Counted from the stretch's first letter, positions 1 through 12,500 are shown. The stretch: 64,000 nucleotides of DNA from Berberis thunbergii (GCA_003290165.1 QNQO01000222.1:930001-994000), one strand, 5' to 3'. Notes: generated from the sequence alone by a model not told the origin. Made by a program: numbers and translations.

Positions 1-1830
1 CATTATTACCAACCCTTCTCATATTCCAACATAAACTATTGTTCGATCTCATTGGTAACCTAGCTGTCAATTTTCTGGTCTGGTGGTGCTCGTTTCCTAG
101 GAAAATTATTTTTTATTTTTTCATACTCTTCGGTCCCTTTTCCTCATCTGACAAAGACCATGCTTCAACATCCAATTTCAGATCATAGTGATCTTCTTCA
201 TCATCTGAATGAGGCGAACCCACTTGCCTGTCAATCAACTGAGCAACGGTTCCAACTTCTTCAACTAATTCTCTCCATAAAAACAAACAAGGCCTTCATT
301 TTCCTCAGTATCTCTACACTGGAAAGCTCCTCAGTAAGAAATCTGGCCAACTCTCTTATTGAGGTAAAATCAGTACCCATCTTTGACAGATCACCCCTAT
401 CCAAGTCGACCCTGCCAACTTACAAATCATCCATGCCAACCTGCAATTCGACCCTGCCAACCTGCAAGTCATCCCGGCCAATGTCTTGCAAGTCTGCCAT
501 TTGCCAATGGCTTGCTTTCACCGTGCCCAATATCATCTACAAATTCATGATCCATTCGCATCTGTTTTGTGCTTCCCTTTTCCACCTTGACGAAATTGAG
601 TTTTCTCCATTTTCATCTTTTTTGAAAACCAAAGAAATTGCAATGTTTGCTTAATTTAGTTTCGTACTCACCTTAAGTTTATCTGATTCCGAAGGTGACT
701 TCTTCCATTCTTTTTATTCTTTAATTCAACAACCACAATCTCTTCCTTTTCAACCTTCTCATTCGAAACATCAGTTTAGTTTATTTCACCATCATCCTCA
801 TCAAGAACTTGAAAAGAATTTTGTTTAGAACTTCTATAGGCTTTTTCACCACTTCACATTGCAAAACAAGCTTGGTCGTTTTGTATCTATACCCCACAAT
901 TTTCTGTTGCACGACTTGTCCCTTCTTCTTGAATCCCTCCTTATTTTCTTTGACAATAAGTCTGTAAACCTATTTTACTATGCCGCCATCCTTGACATTC
1001 ACTTCATGCTGAATCACCCTCTTCTTATGTTGTGGTTGCATCAGTTTCTTCTCGCGGTATAATTCATCATGACCAATAAGTGAGCAATACTCACAGAACT
1101 TGAAGCCTGGAAAGACAAGCTTTGGCCAAAAACTCTTGCCCCTAGTAAAATCAAACCAAAGTTTTTGGGGAAGAGGGACTGAAATATCAAACTTCACACA
1201 CATCCTTGCAACTCTGTCTGGTTAACCCTTCTGTCCTATCATTAATCCGCAAAAATGTCCCAAAAAAGTCTCCCAGAAGTTTCAAAATCATTGGATGAAA
1301 AATCTGTAATGGCAACCCAGGCAGTTCCACTCAAATTGATACATTGATTGGATCAACCTTTAGATTGAAATCCCGATGCCAACATAACGCTTTAAAGTGA
1401 ACACTCCTAACCCCTAATCAAATAAGAATATTTGGCTTTTTTTACTCCTATTTCGGATTGAAACTGAACCAAAACATGCTCGGGGTCAAACAACCCCAGT
1501 GTAAACTCGCTAGTAGTCTCCCAGTTTTTATGAATCACATCACATATTACTTCGAAAATGGCCTATAGCTTGAAAATTTTAACACTATTACATATTTTTC
1601 TATGAAAAGATCACCTTTATTCTTAAAAGTTGTTATTCCATTGTTGCATCATTGATTGCAACTCGTTTGATCCTCCCTAAAACCTCCGCGAAAGAGAGAG
1701 GAGGAGAAGAGCCAGCAGCCATGCCTCCACCAGCACTAGCCATGGCATCTGCATTGGCGGCTGGGAGAGCTACCATGGACATCCCCAAGAATCTGGTCGA
1801 TTGACCTAGCATGGACGGTTCAGATTCTAT
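1..1830 (-). mobile_element. L1-type LINE remnant (start of ORF2 and ORF1)
   Basis: On the minus strand the first 45 bases read as the degenerate start of a plant LINE ORF2 endonuclease (around MFWNIRGVGN). The rest is a broken ORF1. The clearest ORF1 segment is 970-1203 (minus), ending in a zinc-knuckle-like stretch (CEYCSLIGH..., final Cys replaced), the same architecture as the knuckles in the other LINEs here. The 5' end seems to lie near 1700-1830, in a purine-rich leader. The remainder of ORF2 lies beyond the window edge. Many stops make it a dead copy. Family assignment is good; the 5' boundary is approximate. Confidence 0.7.
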
Positions 1831-2174
1831 GTCAGAACAATTTCATGGTTATAAAAAATAAATAGCTCGTTCCTACAATGCCCTTGATCACCCAAATTGC
1901 CTAAATGCAGAGCCTTATCTCTTGGATCTTCCACCAATGCATTGTACGAATTATGTATTTTTTTTAGTAACAGTTAGTCATTAGTCGTACTTGTAATATA
2001 CATTTTTTGAGCGATTCTTCAATAAACGTCATTATATTTTTATTTCAAACCTAATGACCAGTCATCTTAAAAAAGTGTAATAATCTTGTATTGATGGCTA
2101 ATTAGGATATTTCTAAAATAAATATATTATTTTAGCAGTTTCAAGCATCATAAAAAAAATTGGTTACTATTTTT
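1831..2174. other. AT-rich interval with no recognised feature
   Basis: No coding, RNA or repeat signature was recognised. The interval lies between the 5' end of the left LINE remnant and the start of the duplicated X unit at about 2175. Confidence 0.5.
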
Positions 2175-2423
2175 GGTGACTACTGTAAAAAATACACTTC
2201 AAAAATATTTTATTGGATTTTGTGTGTGTGGTTTTTCAAAGATAGCATCACGACACTTGCTTTAAATCTTGGATGAAGTTTTAGTAAACTACGTCAAAGT
2301 TCAAGTTTCTTGATGGCTCAATACAGTCGAGAATTAGGGAGAATGGAAATTCAGATAATTAAATTTCAGATAACAAAATAAAGTTAAATCGTATACATAA
2401 ACTTTTATTAAGTTTGAAGTTAT

Positions 2424-3405
2424 CTTAGACTTCCGGATGTTATATGAGTGGAGTTATCCCTGGTACAATTCGTTTATGGCAGTCTGAGGGTCACAGGAAA
2501 CAATTCGGCGAGAGTGTTGAAGCTTTGGTGATGAATTGGAGGTGTTTTTTTTCTGGAAAAACAGGGGACAAATTCTGTTTCAGACTGGATAGAATGCAGT
2601 TATTTGTTTTCAGTTCAATGCAGAGATACGGGTCAAGCGGAATGGTCGATGGGGGAGGAACGCCTGTGGTCGCTGAATTGGGTGAGGTCTCTTGACAGTA
2701 TGATGGGTCTGGAACCTGGACATAGTGCTTTGTCTCGCTGGACAGAGTGTGCGGTTTTGGGGACCTGCTTTACTCTAAAAAGGGGTGCGGTCTGGAAGGA
2801 CAGCATGCCTGATTTGTGGCGTTTGTTGCTGCTCGGGCAGCTTTCAGCTGTGATTATTTGTTGCTGTCCTGTGAGTCAACAGAATATGCGTGTGCTGTTT
2901 CGAATTAGGTTGCAAGGTGCTGTCCTGTTTTCACAGGAGTTGGATTGTAAAGTGCAAAGTTGGTTTGTTGTTGATGGCAAGTTGCAAATTTTATTGCAAG
3001 TTGCTTCCATTAAGTTGGTTATAGCAGGTTGAAAGCTTTTTTTATGCAATTGCAAGTTTTGTAGGCTGTTTCAAAGATCAAGTGGCAAGCAGAATTTTTG
3101 AGTACAAGTAGTGAAAGTGGAGTTTTTATGCAAGGTTTCTTGGGTAGAGATCTTTGGATTCTTGTTTCAAGGCCATATACATGCGGCTCTGACCTTCGGT
3201 AGGATATTTTAAGGTTTAAATTTTGTTTTAGGCAGGATTTGTTCAGTGTTCTTTAGTTTTGCATGGACTAGTCCTATTGGTTTTTCTTATTCGGGTAAAG
3301 TCGTAATGTACCCCCGAAATGTGTAAAAAACTTTTTTGGTATAATAAAGGTCTCGCATCCCATAGTTTCCCCTCCCTTCTGGAGGTTTAATTAAAACAAA
3401 AAAAA
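2424..3405 (+). mobile_element. 5'-truncated LINE, 3' UTR only
   Basis: A plus-strand LINE 3' region containing TTGCAAGTTGC-type repeats (about 2910-3060), the family tail GGGTAAAGTCGTAATGTACC at about 3295, an AATAAAGG signal and a terminal A-rich tract. Copy X2 of the duplicated unit lacks it: there AAGTTTGAAGTT runs almost directly into ATGATGACAATAAAAT. It therefore inserted after the duplication, or was lost from X2. Open frames at 2444-3032 are 3' UTR noise. Confidence 0.7.
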
Positions 3406-3504
3406 TGATGACAATAAAATAAAGTGAACTTTAAGTACTTAGGCTTATTTTTTTTCTTGTTTTTTTTTTCATTGGTTTAGGCCTCAAACTTGTTTTTAAT
3501 TTTC

Positions 3505-3612
3505 GGGTAAAGTCGTCATGTACCCCTAATTGGTGTAAAAAAATTTGTTCAAGTAATAAAGGTCTGACATCCCATCGTTGCCACTCCCCTCAGGAGGTTT
3601 AAAAAAAAAACT
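3505..3612 (+). mobile_element. Short LINE tail inside the X unit
   Basis: About 100 bases of the common LINE 3' terminus: GGGTAAAGTCGTCATGTACC, then GTAATAAAGGTC and an A run. The same tail sits at 23690-23790 in copy X2, so this insertion predates the duplication. It is an extreme 5' truncation. Confidence 0.75.
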
Positions 3613-3763
3613 ACCAAGAAGTTCTAGCTCAAGTTGGTACTTTATGTAACTACACTGGGTTTTGCATGTCTAGTAATTGGAATGCGTACAATCTAAATTT
3701 CTTAATGAGGATCAAATAAAGGGCAAGTCTGCTCTGGCAGCCTCAATAATTCCAATTTAAGTA

Positions 3764-3800
3764 GTATATATATACATACATATATGTGTGGGTGTGTATT
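3764..3800. repeat. TA/TG microsatellite, X1 copy
   Basis: A run of alternating TATATACATA and TGTGTGGGTGTG sequence. The X2 counterpart at about 23945-23985 is longer in TG repeats. This is normal slippage variation between the two copies. Confidence 0.7.
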
Positions 3801-5052
3801 ATTTTATTGGGTTGTTGGCCTTTTTTGATTTTTTTTAATCCATGCCGAAGGGTATATAGTTGTTTCATCATCCAAATCACCTCTACCTCGCTTGAAGATT
3901 TGCTTTTGCTCTAGCCCATCGCCTCAACCTCACATAAAGAATTGCTTTCGCTCCACTCTAATCCATCTAAGGACTTACATTTACTACCGGAAGCTAATCA
4001 ACAACGAGCACATGTGCTTCTAATAACAGTGTAAAAACTCACAAAATCCTAATTGGGGAGTCTCAAAGCTACAACCTATCACAAGGAGAGTAGATGTCTA
4101 ATCAACTTAGCTACTAGTGGCATATATATTAAAGTTGTTGTTGTAAAAAATATCTTAGTTGGACACTGGGTTGGGTTAGCCTACATTCCACCCTTGGGTC
4201 ATCTCGTCCTAGCAGTGCATTCATGTTTTAATTTACTTGGTCGTGCCTCCAATAGTGTTACTTTGAAGAATCTAGACTGCTCAAAGCAAACCCTTGTTCT
4301 AGATACCTTAGCATGGGATGACATCAAAGAATTTTGGTCCTATTGTGTACGCTTTTGAGATTGGAGTCCAACTAGCTAATACACATGGTTATCATTCTTG
4401 TAGTCAAAGTATTTTGATTCAATTAGTGGAAAAAATCATGGACTTTTGGGCCTTCTAAAAAAATAGTCAAACATGTACATCCATTAGCTAAGCAACAATA
4501 CGATACACAGATAGAGAATAATAATGTTGAGGAAAACATGATTGATTATTGAAGTGTAATCTATTGGTGGAAGAGATAATGCCTAGGCAGCACAAGTAAC
4601 ACCCGAATACAAGATTATGTGCACATCCCACTCTCTAATGTGGGGATTCACATACTTAACAATATTCAGAACACTTCCCCTTGGATTTCCACATAGTAAG
4701 TTCATTGCCTCATTAAAACCTTATCAGGAAACACTACAACAAAAATAGTCTTTAACAACATTTATTTGATGACGTTTTCACACAAATGCTATAATACAAA
4801 TTTCACATTGAAAGGGCTCATAACATTTATTATGCTTGTTAATTTTTTGTTTATTTATTTATTTTAAATTAAAACTCCAGTGGGGAGGGGCAACTATGGG
4901 ATGTCAGACCTTTATTACTTATTAAAAAATTGATTTACAAACTAGCCGGGGCTACATTACGACTTTACCCGTTTTAAAACTAAGCAGAAACAAGACCAAA
5001 TAACCTGACCAAGGTACATTCTCTAGATTTAACCAAGAGTCATTCTACGTGA

Positions 5053-5195
5053 CGAGGAAACCAGCGAGGAAAAGGAGGTGGCGGGGGGTGAACCATTAAC
5101 CCCTTCGAGATGCGCGCGCTAAAAAAGTGGGACACATCCCGAGGGGTGGTGAATGGTTCACCCCCACCACCTCCTTTTCCTCGCTGGTTTCCTCG
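5053..5195. repeat. Long inverted repeat (foldback) in LINE-A 3' UTR
   Basis: Left arm 5053-5097 and right arm 5152-5195 are reverse complements with about one or two mismatches (starts CGAGGAAACCAGCGAGGAAA). The roughly 54-nt spacer contains GCGCGC and further short pairing. No other LINE 3' UTR in this window has it, so it may be a small foldback MITE or a local inverted duplication. I could not find a clear target duplication. Confidence 0.8.
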
Positions 5196-6090
5196 CCCAC
5201 TTCCTCGACATTTAGAATTTCTGTTTAACCAAAGTCCAATCCACATGTTTTACCAAACCTTGTAACAATCAGAATCCGTTTTGCCATCCTCGCCTTGCAC
5301 TTCAACCACCCGCAAAACCGCAAGCAAACGCATTTACCGCAATTCATTTTACCTCCTGTTTGCGCCAAATGCAATATCACCTTCAACTTCCACACATATC
5401 AGCCTGCAGACTTGCAACAAATTGCTTTTTGCTACAAACACCTTGCAACCAAATGGCATATTGTATTCCAACTGTCCAAGCATATCCAAACGATCCCCAA
5501 GCTAGCAGCCCATTCAGCATCAACAAACACCTTTATCAATTGCAAATTACAACTTACAATATGATAACTTGTAATCCATCCCCATGCCGCGCCATTGTAG
5601 CCCATTAACCAACCATCAATCCGCATGAAATGCGATCCACCAAAAGCTGTTTCCACACCTATGAACTGAATACAGAGACTAAAGCAGTCACTGACCAGCC
5701 CATTTCCAAGATAGACTCAGTCCATTTCCTCTGCGCATTCAGCCCTGCAGAATTCATGTTTCTGTTTCGCAATTTCGGCACTCCAATCCCATGCTTGGTC
5801 CCTGCAAAACAACATCAACACTTCCTCCGCCCTGCCTTGTTCCAACTTCTCTATAAAACAGAGTATTTTTCCTCTGTTTTTCCAATACGTTTCTCAGCCA
5901 ATCCTTCACCATTTCGTCGCAGCAACTTCAATACATACATGGGATTGATCACTACGACCTTCAGACTGCTGCAATAATATTCTTCCATAAAATTCAGCAC
6001 CTAGACGACACACACAACCTCCTATACATTCCTTGATACCCAATCTCATCCTTATTGATGGCACCAAATAAATGTATATAAAAAACATAC

Positions 6091-6970
6091 TCATTTAGCA
6101 TCCAAAATCCTAAGGTACTCTGTCTTATTCTTATCAAGAATAATTAGGGACTTGATTATTTTAGGAAGCGAATCCCAAGAATAGGTTCGAGACGTCTGCT
6201 CCATTTGCGCCAATCTAGCCAAAGCGTCTGCCACTGAATTAGTCTCTCTGAACACATGAATGCAATGCCACACCATATCCTTATTCATCTCTCTTATCTC
6301 CCTCCACCAATTTCTAAGCAACCAAGGTATTTTTGCTTCTTGAAAGAACCATTGTTTAACCACCATGGAATCCGTTTGAATGACACAATTTCGGACTCCC
6401 TGATCAACACAAAATCAAATACCTTCAAGCAAGGCCCTCGTTTCTGTTGAATTAATTGTTCCTTCACCAAAAAAACATTGTCTAGCTGCCACAAAGTTAC
6501 CCTCTTCATTTCTAATAACAAGTCCTTCAGCGGTATTCTTCTCCATACAAAAGCCATGTACGTTTTGCACATACCATCCTATAGGAGGGAAAACGCAATA
6601 CATCACCCGGGGGGGAGTCATTTCTACTTTTTTTTTTCCTGTATACCCAATCTATTGAGCAACGCCCCATTGGTTTCCTTTGATTTTGGGATAAAAAATT
6701 TGCAACACATTTAATCCAGTAATACACTTTAATGATCACATAGCATGGCGAGTACTCCTTTCGTTCATAAAGTTTCTTGTTTCTCTGGATCCAAATCTCC
6801 CATAAAATAAAAACAGGAGTGAGATGAATGAGGGTACCTGGTAATGAGGATTTCTTCACCTTCCGAAACCACGCCTTTAGCATGGTATAGACTTCAACCG
6901 GTCTATGTACGTGTATATAAAAAACCAAATCAAAATGTCTCCACACTCTTCTTGCTAAATCACCCTCCAA
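6091..6970 (-). pseudogene. LINE-A ORF2 C-terminus with RNase H domain
   Basis: Minus-strand frames cover the zinc-binding and linker segment (HLTPVFILWEIWIQRNKKLY, 6527-6970) and an RNase H domain (6091-6620) with the typical ending HVFRETNSVADALARLAQ. The domain is split across three frames, so at least two frameshifts have accumulated. This RNase H is the plant-LINE type that resembles cellular RNase HI. Confidence 0.8.
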
Positions 6971-7440
6971 GAAAAGATGTTTTATGGTTTCCTCCCCAGA
7001 TTGGGCACAACACCCACATTTAGAAGTAAATTGGAATCCAATTTTTCTAACTTCTCCATCTATGGGTATAGCCCTTTAAATAATCTTCCATGTGAAAATG
7101 GAAATTGTAGAAGGAAGAAGAGGATGCCAGATCCAATTCCAAAGATCATCAGGTGTCCCTGCCACCTAGAATTTCACATACTGAGCGAATTGAAAACATA
7201 CCATCATTATTTGGTATCCATATTCTAGTATCACGATCACCATCATCTCCTTTCACTATTGTTTTGTACAAACTCTTGTTTTTTTCTTTGCATTACCGGG
7301 CTTAAAGTTCTGAAATTGTCCCTGTGCATTTGCCTTAGGGAAGGCCAAGAGTTATTCAGCTCCGCTTCCCCATTTCTAGTAAATATTTCATCCTTAACCC
7401 AGTGTTCTTCAAAGAAACTGACACTACCTCTGGTGATCCT

Positions 7441-8880
7441 CTAGGTGGAATTTTCCACTATAAAATTTTTATGCACCAACAACTCTTTTATAAACGGGGA
7501 AACCCCAGCTTTAATCTCTTGTTTTCTAATTGGAACTCCTTCCTTCAAATATTTTTTCCTAAAAAACTTAGGCCATAGAGAATTGGTGTTTATCAGATTC
7601 CAAAGGGACTTAACTCGAAAAGCTTTTATAATATCATCCAGACTTCTAACATTTAAACCACCTTCCTCCTTATTCACACTGATTTTGTTCCATGCAATCC
7701 ATATCCGCTTAAGTCTCCCTTCATGATCTCCCCAAAAGAAATCTGCGATCATTTTCTGAATAGATTACAGGACCTTGATAGGGATTACTGTAGCTGCTAT
7801 GGTGTAAATCGGCATTGACACTGAAACATGTCAAGTCAAACTCAATCTACCCCCTGGCAACAAAAGTCGGGCTTTATAACCTTGGATTTTATTCTGGATC
7901 TTATTTACCAAATCTTCAAAGTATTAAATTTTGCATCTGCCTTGATATATGGGTACTCCAAGGTATGTGAATGGGGACTGCTTGTAAGCGAAGCCTGTCC
8001 ATAATTTGATCAAAATTATTTTTCTGCACTAACTTTCTCATCAATCATGAACAAACTTTTCTCAATGTCAATTTCTTCTCCTGATGCCCGACAATATATT
8101 TCTATAAATTTCATGCACCCTTCAATGGATTTTTCCTACCATTCAAGAAAATCAGTGAATCATCAGCATACAAAAGGTGTGTAATCGGAGTAGCCGCCAT
8201 TGGGGTGTGATAATAGCCAATTTCCTCTCTGCGATAGGCCCTAGATAGCCCCCTACTTAGCACTTCTGCCGCAATAACAAAGAGGAAAGGTGACAAAGGA
8301 TCACCTTGTCGAAGGCCCCTAGAGGATATGAAATATCTGTCATATCTTCCTTGCATCAACACTGAGAATCCACACTGAGTAATGCAATTTGATATCAAAT
8401 GACATATTCTTTTATTGATACCAAATTTACCCAAAACCGCTAAGAGATATCCCCATTCAATTCTGTCATATGCCTTTTCCATATCCTACTTGAAAATCAC
8501 ATTGTTTCCAATCACCTTTTTCTCAATCTCTCTCATAAGTTCTTGTGCCAACCCAATGTTTTCTGAGATGAGTCTCCCTTGTACAAAAGCCCCTGCTCTA
8601 AAGAGATAATATTTGGGAGAATCTTGACCAATCTATCACACAAAATTTTACTAAAGATTTTATATACCACGTTGTACAAACTAATAGGCCTGAAATCTGC
8701 ATAAGATACCGGCTCTTCAATTTTAGGAATAAGCGCCAAAAATTTGGAAAATAAAGTACCTGGCATCGCTTGACAATAAAAAAATTGCTTCGCAGCTTTC
8801 CAGATGTCATGACCAATAATATCCCAACTGCTCTAGAAGAAACCAACTGTGAATCCATCCGGACCCGGGGCACTATCATG
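7441..8880 (-). pseudogene. LINE-A ORF2 reverse transcriptase
   Basis: Minus-strand pieces give the standard LINE RT blocks: FRPISLYNVVYKIFSKIL near 8690, DMEKAYDRIEW near 8470, RGLRQGDPLSPFLF near 8310, and the catalytic YADD box (LLYADDSLIFLNG) near 8160. The thumb and linker follow at 7752-7441 (ADFFWGDHEGRLKRIWIAWN). Catalytic aspartates are retained in the text, but frameshifts and stops separate the blocks. Confidence 0.85.
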
Positions 8881-9591
8881 TGGAATGCTAAAAAATGCTT
8901 TTCTGACTTCCTTTAAATCTGGCCCTTTCATGAGTGACTCACATTCCTCCTCTCGTATCAAGCTGAGGATGCATTCCATGAGTTAAAGATCTTCCTTGTG
9001 CCCTCCTGAGGATTCAAAAAAATACCTCTTGGGTCCGTGATTAAATTCCCTGCCATGTCATGGATTTTTGTAATCACTCTTTTCTTTTGTTTGGCTTTGA
9101 CAGACACAAAGAAGAATTTTGTACAAGCATCTCTTTCTTTAAATTCCTTTTCACCTGATTTTTGCTTCTAGTAAATTTCTTTCTCACCAAAGCCAATTTG
9201 AGTTCAGCTTGACATCTATTCAAATTAACCATGTCATTTGTATCCCAACCCTACATTAAGCTGAATTCAAGTCTATTAATGTCATCCTCCAACCTTCTAA
9301 TATTACTGCATATGTTGCCAAAAGTTTCTTTATTCCATATTTTCAAAGCTCCTCTAAGGCGCTTAAGTTTGAAGGCCACTCTATACATAGCCCCGAAACC
9401 TTCCACGTGTGCATTCCAATTTCTGTCCACAAAAATTCAAGAATTCATCATGATTTAGCCAAGTACTTTGGAATCTAAATGGGGACATACCTTCCCTCTA
9501 TGACACTGGCTAAGAAAGTAGAAGAGAGGAGTGGTCAGAGCAAGCTCTCATTAGATGATCGACCCGAGTGTGCTACATTGAAGTTAGCCAT

Positions 9592-9895
9592 CACTACTAC
9601 AAATATTAGCTTAGGTAACGCCACTTAGATAGCGCTTTTTTAAAGAGCTATCCAAGTGGGCACTAGGATAGCGCTTATTTGTCTTAAAAAAAAAAAAAAA
9701 AAAAAAAAAACACTACAATAGCGCTTTTAATTTTTTTTTTTCAGTTAAGCGCTATCTTAGTTATGTCTTAGATAGCGCTTTAAAAAACGCTATGGGAAAA
9801 AACGTTACCAAAGCTACCATAGCGCTTTTAAAGTGCTTGCATAGCGCTTTCGAAGCGCTATCCTATTTATATTTAGTATAGCGCTTTATCCGTTA
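9592..9895. repeat. CACTA-1 left subterminal AGCGCT array
   Basis: Repeats of ATAGCGCTT and its complement in both orientations, interrupted by A- and T-runs (9690-9740). It matches 26204-26505 almost base for base and 45895-46189 in inverted orientation. In characterised CACTA elements, arrays of this kind bind the element-encoded proteins; here that role is inferred. Confidence 0.85.
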
Positions 9896-9980
9896 AAAAA
9901 AAAATTCTTTTCTTTCTCTTTCTCTTTTGCTTTATCCTTCCTCTGTTTTTCTTATCTTCTCAAAGCAAACAACACAAGAA

Positions 9981-10342
9981 ATGGGAGGTGGAGCAGTCAT
10001 GCGAGCAGCAGCGAAGGTTGCGGGGTTCGGAATCAGCGGTGGCCTACGAGGCGCCACTGTGACTCTCCCAGATCAAGCGGTGTCCGCCGCTGCACGCACC
10101 GTCACCAGGCCGATTGCAGGGGGCCTCGTGTCGTCAACGGAAGATGGCAAATCTGGGGTTGTGTTGTCTTCGCAGAATAGGGATGTTGTGGAGGAGGGTT
10201 GGGAGTTTGCTGGTGGGGAAGAGGAGATGTTTGCGACGAGGGATTCGATTAATCCTGTCAACAGACTTGTGTTCGGAAGTGCACCCAGTATGGAGGAGGC
10301 CATGGAGGCCACTTCTGACTTGAAAGAAGTGCTTGAAAAGTA
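9981..10342 (+). pseudogene. Captured first exon of a small plant protein
   Basis: An open frame starting ATGGGAGGTGGAGCAGTCAT (MGGGAVMRAAAKVAGFG) and ending LKEVLEK at a GTAAGG that fits a splice donor (or a TAA stop). It contains an acidic segment EEGWEFAGGEEEMF and VFGSAPSMEEAMEATSDLK, recalling a small conserved plant protein of unknown function; I cannot name it. It is far more GC-rich than the surrounding DNA, as expected for a transduplicated exon. It follows a pyrimidine-rich leader (9900-9960) just inside the subterminal repeats. Confidence 0.55.
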
Positions 10343-10343
10343 A

Positions 10344-11640
10344 GGTTTTTATTTGAAGTTGTCTCTTTAGAACCGGGTTGGTTAAGCATGCTTTGATTTT
10401 GAATGGGTTTTCATTAGTTTGGTTTTGATTTGCCTTTTGTGCCCTAATTTTTTTATTTTCTGAAACGAAATTGAATCATGTTTATGTTTACATGGGGTTT
10501 GATTGTTTTGGTTTATTTTTATGAAATTGACAATGGACTTTGATTATGGTGCTTAAGTTTGTGATTTTTTGTGAAACAGACTTGAACAATTTTGACCTAA
10601 TGAATTGGGAATTTTGACCTAATGAATTGGGAATCTAATTTACAATGGGTTTCTTCTTATCAGGTGTTGGAGTTAGCAGGAAAAGCAGCGAGAGAATATG
10701 GTAAATGACATTTTTTTCTGTTTCTGTTTCTTTTCTTACAATGGGTTTCTTCTTACAATGGGTTTCTTCTTAAGTTTGTCTTTCTGTTTCTTTTTTTTTT
10801 TCCTCTGTTTCTCCAAATAGTTAAATTCAAGCCATGCCTCCAGGTTGGCAGAAGAATTATCAGGTACTAGGCACCTCAATTGACCAATAATCCAAAACAT
10901 GTGGCAAAAAATAAGTTAACAATTGCAAGAAAACTAGTCAGTACACAAGAATATGGTAAATGACATTTCCTAACTTATTGGTTGAGTTCACTCAGTTCTC
11001 CAATATTATGATGTTTTAAGATGAGCTCCCAATAAGTATATAGTGAGTCTGTGATTTTATAGTTCGCCGATTTATCAGTCAACATTCCTAATCCTGGAGG
11101 TGAAGTGGAGAAACATTAATTGAGAGTATCATTCATTAGATTGCAGCGATTGCACATATTTCCAATTGTTTCCAGCTTTCAGTGTAATCTCATGAAACAC
11201 TAGATTTTCAGATATATGTTACAACTTATCCACATGGTTTAGGTGACCATGCTAGTTTAGATATTAGAGTTTGGTGTTCTATTAACTATATAGAAAAAAA
11301 TGTGTTTTGTATAAATACCATTCATGTCTTTTTCGTTTAGATATTCGCTACCACATTTTATTGCCCAGTCGGGTCTATCTAGAAGGATATGTCTACTGTG
11401 CAATATAATACCTACCTTGTAAAGAAATAGTCCCGTCATGTAGACACAGTCAGTCCTGTACATTATATCTGAAGTACTAGGCAGGAAAAATGGGTTTAGT
11501 CTTCATTGAGTTGGTCTTTCATTTAAAATTAATTCAAAACCTTTGCTAGCTTGACATTTTCAATGAGTTAGGTAAGCTATAATAATATAAAAAATATCAA
11601 CTAATTAGTGTTCTATTCTTTGTTCCAAACCTTTGTCTCA
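10344..11640. other. Intron-like interior of CACTA-1
   Basis: T-rich sequence with intron character. A 20-base word around AATATGGTAAATGACATTT appears twice (about 10694 and 10951). A short exon-like stretch follows an acceptor at about 10664, but I could not assign it to a family. Confidence 0.4.
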
Positions 11641-11650
11641 AATGACTCAG

Positions 11651-11659
11651 TATAAATAG
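11651..11659 (+). promoter_or_regulatory. TATA box of a captured germin-like promoter
   Basis: TATAAATAG lies 89 bases upstream of the ATG at 11748, in the usual plant core-promoter position. It appears to have been captured with the first exon of the germin-like gene. Confidence 0.5.
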
Positions 11660-11747
11660 TGAGCTCTACAAGCTTATCTTTCACAGCTAGAGCTCCTACT
11701 ACTTCAGTTTAGTTATAAAGTACTGAAATTGTGAGGAGATAGCTATA

Positions 11748-11834
11748 ATGGCAAACATCATTATCTTATTTGCTCTAATAACCATGGTGTTCACCTACTC
11801 TCCTACCTTTGCCTTTGATCCAAGTCCCCTGTAG
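11748..11834 (+). pseudogene. Captured germin-like protein 5' end (signal peptide)
   Basis: A 28-codon frame, MANIIILFALITMVFTYSPT followed by FAFDPSPL and a TAG stop. A hydrophobic signal peptide followed by a DPSPL motif is how germin-like apoplastic proteins start (normally continuing LQDFCVA). The stop falls exactly where the Gln-Asp should be, so the fragment is cut at or just before that point. Family assignment rests on this short stretch alone. Confidence 0.5.
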
Positions 11835-11937
11835 TTATTATTTTATAGAAAGTCATAGTAGTTAGAATCTGAGTTCCCACTAGTATATTGCTGCCATAAA
11901 ATATTATATTGACTTTGCATATTGTCATGCACCCACG

Positions 11938-12500
11938 TGCAGGGCTGGCCTTGTGATTTTGGATGCCCTATGCAAAGTTTTCAAATGTTGTCCCTTTGTA
12001 CATGCGTTAAAACGGTGTCATAAACAATTGAAACATAAATTCACATAATCAGATAAAAAAAAATATGTATTTAGAAGGGCTCCTTCAAAACTCAAGTGCT
12101 CATTTTTTACTTTCAAGCCTAAAAGATGCAAAAATAAATTAAAAATCACAATTGCAAAAAGGCAATTTCTGTATTTTATAGATTCTTTAGGACATATTAA
12201 GAATTTATTATTTTATTTTTTGGATCACTTCATGTATTGCCTTGGGCACCAAGGTGGGTCCTCAATTTGACTTCACCCTCGCTCAACGTCTTGACAACTT
12301 TAGGCCATTTTCATCAAACCTACAAAACTTGAATTCACACTCGTCTAGTTCGTGCCACATTGATGAGATCAGGGTTGAGTTGCCACTCCCAAGTCTATCC
12401 AACAGCTTTCTTTGTATTCATAGAACAGATTTGGATTCATCTGTGGTTAAATTGCCTTGGCTTTATTTCTGAGTGGCCAAGGTGTAACGCAATTTCAGAC
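11938..12500. other. CACTA-1 interior, possible small hAT-like insertion
   Basis: CAGGGCTGGCCTTGTGATTT at about 11940, with GGATGCCC downstream and CCTTGGGCACC at about 12240, recalls ends of small plant hAT-type elements. I see no convincing opposite terminus or 8-bp duplication. A 76-codon frame at 12242-12472 is unrecognised. Confidence 0.25.

Larger units (their letters stand above)
2175..4835. repeat. X1 unit, left part (tandemly duplicated segment)
   Basis: From TACACTTCAAAAATATTTTA onward this stretch matches 23348-25040 closely over its whole length, apart from the LINE fragment at about 2424-3405, which only this copy carries. It holds a bare LINE tail, a TA/TG microsatellite, a tRNA-like SINE fragment and long AT-rich sequence with no convincing gene. 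The unit continues at 19600 after the LINE-A insertion. Short open frames in it (for example 4053-4358) are not conserved as frames in the second copy, so I do not call them genes. Confidence 0.8.

Noticed and set aside
4053..4358. A 101-codon open frame in X1
   Set aside because: The aligned X2 copy has indels that break it, and its start overlaps a tRNA-like SINE fragment.
5040..5246. A 68-codon minus-strand open frame at the inverted repeat
   Set aside because: It is the two arms of the foldback read through; no independent coding evidence.
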